Assembly: GCA_002483135.1 (NCBI GenBank)
Contig: DLHI01000004.1
Span: 28,803 to 92,802, forward strand
Reading direction: 5' to 3'
DNA length: 64,000 nucleotides
Source of the DNA: Hyphomonadaceae bacterium UBA7672
GTDB lineage: Bacteria > Pseudomonadota > Alphaproteobacteria > Caulobacterales > Hyphomonadaceae
The notes below the pieces were generated by a model, which saw nothing but the letters and a program-made list of their open reading frames with translations, was not told the origin of the DNA and made no database searches. Of this stretch, positions 60,228-64,000 are shown one piece after another; the first letter of the stretch is position 1, and each line of letters starts with the position of its first letter. Position numbers and translations under genes: made by a program.

Positions 60228-61067
60228 ATGGCATCAGCAAAACTCAACGACCCTGCGCGGCGAGATGAATGGATCCGGCACGTCGAAGCCTGGCGCCCGA
60301 CGGGTCAGTCGATGCGTGGCTACTGCCGCGATCATCATCTGTCGGTCGCCATCTTCCGACGCTGGGTGCTGGCGCTGGAAAATACTGACGGCGTTGAAGC
60401 TGCGGCCCGGCAGGCGCTGAAGCGACGCAAGAAATCCCGCGGCATCCGGCTCAACCGCTCGACCCGCAATCGCGCGGCCCAGGCCTTCTGGGCGATGCAT
60501 GTCGAGGCGCTGACGTGGAGCGGGATGAGCGTCCGGAGCTATGCAGCTGCGCTCAACCTGTCGGAAGATGCGCTGGGCAGCTGGCGTCTGTTGATCGAGG
60601 CAGGGACGGTCGACAAAGACTGGCGCGCCCTGCTCCATCCAGCCGCCAGACCGGCCCTTAGCACTAGTGCTAATGATAGGACTAACGATAGGACTAAGAC
60701 CGATGAGGGCTTGACGGACCTTGCGGAACCTCGCTCTCGCCGATCGTTCACGCACGCGGAAAAGGCCGCCATTGTCCGCGAGACGTTGCGACGCGGCGCT
60801 ACCGTTTCTGCTGTTGCAAGGCGTCACCACATCGCTGCCAGCATTGTCTTCCGCTGGCGGGTGGAAACGGGCCTTGCCGCACGCAAGCCTGCCGACCTCG
60901 CTCTTGTGACAGGGACACGCGGCGCGTTGATCCTCGAAGGGCTGATGCCGCAGCCGGAAGGTACGATCCGCATGCAGCTCGATGATGGTCGGTGCGTCTT
61001 CGTCAGCGCTGGTGCGGACAAGCAGGAGGTGGAGCGCCTGCTCGCGCCGCAGGAGAGCCAAGCATGA
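60228..61067 (+). CDS. tnpA: IS66 accessory protein TnpA
   Basis: 279 aa, longer than the typical ~130. Two helix-turn-helix regions are present: EWIRHVEAWRPTGQSMRGYC and, near the middle, FTHAEKAAIVRETLRRGATV followed by SAVARRHHIAASIVFRWRVE. The second is the standard IS66 Orf1 DNA-binding unit; the first looks like a duplicated one. A block of repeated NDRTNDRTKT lies between. The stop overlaps the tnpB start. Confidence 0.85.
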   Translation: MASAKLNDPARRDEWIRHVEAWRPTGQSMRGYCRDHHLSVAIFRRWVLALENTDGVEAAARQALKRRKKSRGIRLNRSTRNRAAQAFWAMHVEALTWSGMSVRSYAAALNLSEDALGSWRLLIEAGTVDKDWRALLHPAARPALSTSANDRTNDRTKTDEGLTDLAEPRSRRSFTHAEKAAIVRETLRRGATVSAVARRHHIAASIVFRWRVETGLAARKPADLALVTGTRGALILEGLMPQPEGTIRMQLDDGRCVFVSAGADKQEVERLLAPQESQA

Positions 61068-61417
61068 TGATCGTCCCAGCCGGCGTGAAGGTGCATCTGG
61101 CGGTCGGCATCACCGACATGCGCAAGGGCATGGATGGGCTTGCAGCCCTGGTCCAGGAGACGCTGCACAAGGATCCGTTCTCCGGACACCTCTTTTGCTT
61201 CCGCGGACGCAAGGCCTCGATGTTGAAGATCCTGTTCTGGGATGGGACCGGCCTCTGTCTCTTCTCCAAGCGGATCGACCAGGGCGGGTTTACCTGGCCG
61301 CGCCTCACCGAACCGGACAAGACGATTGCGCTCTCGCCGGGACAGCTTGCCATGCTCATCGAGGGCATCGACTGGCGCGCGCCGGAACGCATCTGGCGGC
61401 CGACAAAGTCTGGCTGA
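61064..61417 (+). CDS. tnpB: IS66 Orf2 protein TnpB
   Basis: 117 aa with the complete IS66 Orf2 signature: DMRKGMDGLAALVQETLHKD, GHLFCFRGRKASMLKILFWD and FTWPRLTEPDKTIALSPGQL. Needed with TnpA and TnpC for transposition; exact role not settled. ATGA overlap with tnpA. Confidence 0.92.
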   Translation: MMIVPAGVKVHLAVGITDMRKGMDGLAALVQETLHKDPFSGHLFCFRGRKASMLKILFWDGTGLCLFSKRIDQGGFTWPRLTEPDKTIALSPGQLAMLIEGIDWRAPERIWRPTKSG

Positions 61418-61493
61418 TCACGTCTGCGCGAATCTTGCGCGCGCCTCTGTTTATGATCTTGGGCCGAGACGCGAATACGGCGAATCTCGCCTC

Positions 61494-63005
61494 ATGCGGT
61501 TCGATCTCGAGAATCTGCCGTCGGACGTAGCTCAGCTCCAGCAGCTGGTGCGCGACATGGCGGAAGCGGTCACCACCCGCGAGGGTGAGATCGACCGGCT
61601 CAAGATGCTGATCAAGCAGCTTCAGCGCATGCAGTTCGGCAAGCGCTCCGAGCGGCTCGATCCGGATCAGCTGGCGCTTGCGCTTGAGGACCTCGGCGCT
61701 GATATCGGCAGGGTGGAAGAGAGCACTCCGCTTCCACCGCCCGCGACGGATAGCCAGCCTCGTCGCAAGCCGTTGCCGGACTACCTGCCCCGCGAGGACG
61801 TGGTGATCGATGTGGACGGACCTGCCTGCCCCTGCTGTGGCGGGACGCTGCACGCGATCGGGGAGAGCGTCAGCGAGATGCTCGACTGGGTCCCCGCCCA
61901 GCTAAAGGTTATCCGCATCAGCCGTCCCAAATACGCTTGCCGGTCCTGCCAGCGCATCGCCCAGGCGCCTGCGCCGGACCGGCCGATCGCCGGCGGCCTC
62001 GCAACGCCTGGACTTCTCGCACACGTCCTGATCGCCAAATACTGCGATCACCTGCCTCTCTACCGGCAATCGAAGATCTTCGCCCGGCATGGCGTCGAGC
62101 TCGATCGGTCCACCCTTGCCGGATGGGTCGGCGGCGCAGCCTGGTGGCTGGAAGCGCTGCACCGTCGTCTCGCCGAGCATGTGACGGGCTCGGACGTCCT
62201 CTTCGCCGATGACACGCCTGTGCCCGTGCTCGATCCAGGACGCGGACGGACGAAGACCGGACGCTTGTGGGCTTATGTGCGCGACCAGCGCAGCTGGGGC
62301 GGGCCTGATCCGCCAGCCGCCCTCTATATCTATGCGCCTGATCGCAAGGCCGAGCGGCCGGAGGCGCACCTCTCCCGCTTCAAAGGCATCGTCCACGTCG
62401 ATGGGTATGCCGGCTTCGAGCGGCTGACGGCGAATGGCGACATCACCCTCGCAGCCTGCTGGGCGCACACCCGCCGCAAGTTTTACGAGGTAGCGGAAGC
62501 GGAGAACACGCCGCTGGCGCATGAAGCGCTGCGCCGGATCGCTTCTCTCTACGCCATCGAGGCTGAGATGCGTGGCCAATCACCTGCCCATCGTCTGGCC
62601 GCCCGACGCGCGCGATCGAAGCCTCTGATCGACGCCATGCATGCGTGGCTCGGATCAGAGCTGCCAAAGCTCCCCGCGCGTGGCGCGCTCGCCGAGGCTA
62701 TCCGCTACGCCCTCACCCGCTGGGAGGGACTGACTCGCTTCCTCACCGACGGGCGCGTCGATCTGGATACCAACCCGGTGGAGCGGGCCATCCGTCCGAT
62801 CACGCTCGGGCGCAAGAACCACCTCTTCGCCGGCAGTGATGGCGGTGGCGAGCGCTGGGCGGTGATTGCCTCGATGATCGAGACTGCCAGGCTAAACGGC
62901 GTGGAGCCGCACGCCTGGCTCAAGGATGTGCTCACCAGAGTGGTCGCGGGCCATCCGATGAACCGGCTCGACGAGTTGCTGCCGTGGGCGTGGAAGGCGC
63001 CATAG
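61494..63005 (+). CDS. tnpC: IS66 transposase TnpC
   Basis: 503-aa DDE transposase. A leading coiled coil (LQQLVRDMAEAVTTREGEID) is followed by an HTH and zinc-finger part (CPCCGGTLHAIGE ... CRSCQRIAQAP). The catalytic residues are expected in VLFADDTPVPV, HVDGYAGFERL and NPVERAIRPITLGRKNHLFA. The C-terminus ends normally (LLPWAWKAP). It is intact, so the element may still be active. Confidence 0.95.
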   Translation: MRFDLENLPSDVAQLQQLVRDMAEAVTTREGEIDRLKMLIKQLQRMQFGKRSERLDPDQLALALEDLGADIGRVEESTPLPPPATDSQPRRKPLPDYLPREDVVIDVDGPACPCCGGTLHAIGESVSEMLDWVPAQLKVIRISRPKYACRSCQRIAQAPAPDRPIAGGLATPGLLAHVLIAKYCDHLPLYRQSKIFARHGVELDRSTLAGWVGGAAWWLEALHRRLAEHVTGSDVLFADDTPVPVLDPGRGRTKTGRLWAYVRDQRSWGGPDPPAALYIYAPDRKAERPEAHLSRFKGIVHVDGYAGFERLTANGDITLAACWAHTRRKFYEVAEAENTPLAHEALRRIASLYAIEAEMRGQSPAHRLAARRARSKPLIDAMHAWLGSELPKLPARGALAEAIRYALTRWEGLTRFLTDGRVDLDTNPVERAIRPITLGRKNHLFAGSDGGGERWAVIASMIETARLNGVEPHAWLKDVLTRVVAGHPMNRLDELLPWAWKAP

Positions 63006-63130
63006 CCAGAAATGTCTCGAGTGCGCTCCAAACAGGACGTTGGCCAAATACCTTCAACCGGGCATCTTTGGCCCGTTGCAGACCTTCGGGCCAACGCTAA
63101 TGATAGCCCGCAAGCGTCGGAGGGTTCCGC

Positions 63131-63469
63131 CTGATAAGAAACGAACAAATTGCCGAAGCCGTCAGACCTATTCTTATCGCGCTGTCGGTTGGTCGATGCG
63201 ATCAGGCGGTTGCAATAGCCGCCGCTTCGCGCTGCTCGCCGTCAGAACTGGGCGACGTGTTGGCTTCATTTTCGTCCGATTTCGGCGAGCCACCACCGAA
63301 TTTGACATCATTCATTGATTGCGTCCCGATCACTGGCACAAACCGAACAAGCGTGTCTGTGCCGATGTTCAACTCAAACGCGGCTAGGACCGATCTTGAA
63401 CTTCACTTTGAGGTTCGGGAGGAAGGAACAGAGATACGGATAACGATTGATGATCTGCACGTCTTGTAG
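63131..63469 (+). CDS. DUF7668-like passenger gene of the IS66 element, probable CTG start
   Basis: The 112-residue frame ends NSNAARTDLELHFEVREEG then IRITIDDLHVL. The SDL-like 'rtDLeL' strand and the 'IDDLHVL' terminus fit DUF7668 as I recall it. No ATG, GTG or TTG occurs before a stop at about 63107, except the internal GTG 63257 and TTG 63260. A perfect GGAGGG ribosome site lies 6 bases before CTG 63131. The start may be CTG, or the N-terminus may be damaged. It lies between tnpC and the right IS end. Confidence 0.5.
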   Translation: MIRNEQIAEAVRPILIALSVGRCDQAVAIAAASRCSPSELGDVLASFSSDFGEPPPNLTSFIDCVPITGTNRTSVSVPMFNSNAARTDLELHFEVREEGTEIRITIDDLHVL

Positions 63470-63593
63470 CGGGTACGTCCGTTTCCGGCGAATTTCTGCC
63501 GGATGCCTCAACGAGATCAATGACTGATGCTGGGCTGAGTCCGGACATTGGCTGACGCCAAAATCTCGGCCTGTGCAGCTCCCGAACGCTTAC

Positions 63594-63601
63594 GCTCTCT
63601 C
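63594..63601 (+). repeat. 8-bp target-site duplication, right copy (GCTCTCTC)
   Basis: Matches 60138-60145 exactly and abuts the right IS66 end (...CGCTTAC). Confidence 0.75.
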
Positions 63602-63697
63602 CACTCTCACGCCGCCCGCCGATGTCCGGGAAGAACCTGCACACTGGCGAAGGCTTTCCAGCGAGAGCGACCGGCGCCGCTCCCGCCTAAGCCACGG

Positions 63698-63856
63698 TCA
63701 CATCGCCTCCTCGTCATGTTGCCGTTCGCTGACAAGCACCAACAGCCGTTCCAGTTCGGCTCTGATCTCACACGCTTCCTGGGCATCCGCCGTTCCGCGC
63801 AACTCGGCCCGCAGCTCCTCGACATGCCGCTCAAGCGTGAAGGTCTCGGTGAACAT
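63698..63856 (-). CDS. 52-aa helical protein, conjugative-element type
   Basis: Read from ATG 63856 (AGGAG six bases upstream), the frame gives MFTETFTLERHVEELRAELR and then a second heptad helix (AELERLLVLVSERQHDEEAM). It is a short coiled-coil protein. I recall similar short 'MFT.TFTLERHIEELRAEL' genes beside relaxase or tra genes in alphaproteobacterial elements. It precedes the relaxase on the same strand and was separated from it by the IS66 insertion. Confidence 0.55.
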   Translation of the reverse strand: MFTETFTLERHVEELRAELRGTADAQEACEIRAELERLLVLVSERQHDEEAM

Positions 63857-63959
63857 CGTCATCTCCTGAGTTTGAAGGATGACGCTCGCGGGCGGGCGTG
63901 ATGGAGCGGGTCAAGGGATCGCGCATTGGCGCGACCGCGCTGCGGCGATGGGGGTCACG

Positions 63960-63987
63960 ATTTTTTTGGCTGCTTGGCCAAAAAAAT
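63960..63987. other. perfect 11-bp inverted repeat near the window edge
   Basis: ATTTTTTTGGC and GCCAAAAAAAT flank a 6-base loop (TGCTTG). The T7/A7 runs make it look like a bidirectional terminator or a regulator site for the divergent region. The gene it serves lies past the window. Confidence 0.5.
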
Positions 63988-64000
63988 GGTGTTGGGGTGG

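Larger units (their letters stand above)
60146..63593 (+). mobile_element. IS66-family insertion sequence with a passenger gene
   Basis: About 3.45 kb. The left end starts GGTAAGCGTCCGG and the right end reads CCGAACGCTTAC, an inverted pair matching in 11 of 12 positions (GTAAGCGTYCGG). Inside are tnpA, tnpB and tnpC in the standard order, then an extra ~590 bases with a DUF7668-like gene. The flanks carry GCTCTCTC on both sides. Confidence 0.8.
54068..64000. mobile_element. integrative/mobilizable element, right end outside the window
   Basis: From 54068 the gene content changes to integrase, AlpA-like regulator, HEPN/DUF262 pair, relaxase and IS66. This is the layout of an integrative mobilizable element, with the integrase at the left border. 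The exact left attachment site could not be fixed; no tRNA lies at the border. The coupling protein and trb genes expected for self-transfer are not seen before the window ends. Confidence 0.75.

Noticed and set aside
63548..63901. 117-residue plus-strand frame at the right edge
   Set aside because: It crosses the right IS66 end and target duplication and is antisense to the 52-aa coiled-coil gene.
1..64000. CRISPR array
   Set aside because: No regularly spaced direct repeats of 24-40 bases were seen; the only tandem array is the three-copy palindrome at 19419-19496.

Overview
The window reads as a piece of a high-GC alphaproteobacterial chromosome, most like Hyphomonadaceae/Caulobacterales. 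This placement is inference. It rests on base composition, lipid A genes with alphaproteobacterial look, a CCTCA..TTCGAGACG intergenic palindrome of a type common in alphaproteobacteria, many short signal-peptide or lipoprotein genes, and an alphaproteobacterial VirD2/DUF3363-type relaxase on a mobile element at the right end. No rRNA is present; the one tRNA found is tRNA-Leu(GAG).

Region 1 (1-3.0 kb) is a lipid A/Kdo operon: waaA (cut by the window edge), lpxK and an LpxL-type acyltransferase, joined by overlapping stops and starts. Region 2 (3-20.3 kb) is mixed metabolism and envelope genes: an alpha/beta hydrolase, a dienoyl-CoA isomerase-like crotonase, a thioesterase-like protein, an AMIN-like periplasmic protein, several lipoproteins, a VanX-type D-Ala-D-Ala dipeptidase, a thiolase, a PIG-L deacetylase, GST, an aldo/keto reductase behind a palindromic operator, an MFS carrier, a LigB/DODA dioxygenase, a double-NIPSNAP lipoprotein, and a pirin behind three tandem palindromes. 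Region 3 (20.3-33.4 kb) holds queC-queE for 7-deazaguanine, a DUF2141/membrane protein/winged-helix regulator cluster with its own operator, a response regulator next to a degenerate Hpt-like protein, a whole EF-P beta-lysylation locus (epmB, a lipoprotein, epmA, divergent efp), a crotonase-MarR pair, ndk, a GNAT and a methyltransferase.

Region 4 (33.4-54.1 kb) carries a propeller lipoprotein, an SLC13/TrkA-C permease, an esterase, isovaleryl-CoA dehydrogenase, a membrane-anchored GH24 lysozyme, mgtE, tRNA-Leu, a lone FliN-like protein divergent from lipB, an M20 dipeptidase, molybdopterin genes in two groups (moaA-moaD and moaE-moaB) separated by a secreted protein, a second aldo/keto reductase with the same operator as the first, and an unrecognised zinc-ribbon protein, then an alpha-glucosidase and an acyltransferase.

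Region 5 (about 54.07 kb to the end) is an integrative/mobilizable element: tyrosine integrase, AlpA-like regulator, a two-gene HEPN + DUF262 module that looks like an RNase-effector defence system, a DUF3363 relaxase, and an IS66-family element bounded by an 8-bp target duplication and carrying a DUF7668-like passenger gene. The HEPN/DUF262 pair is the best candidate in the window for a little-described system. The element runs past the right edge, so its right end and any transfer genes there cannot be seen.
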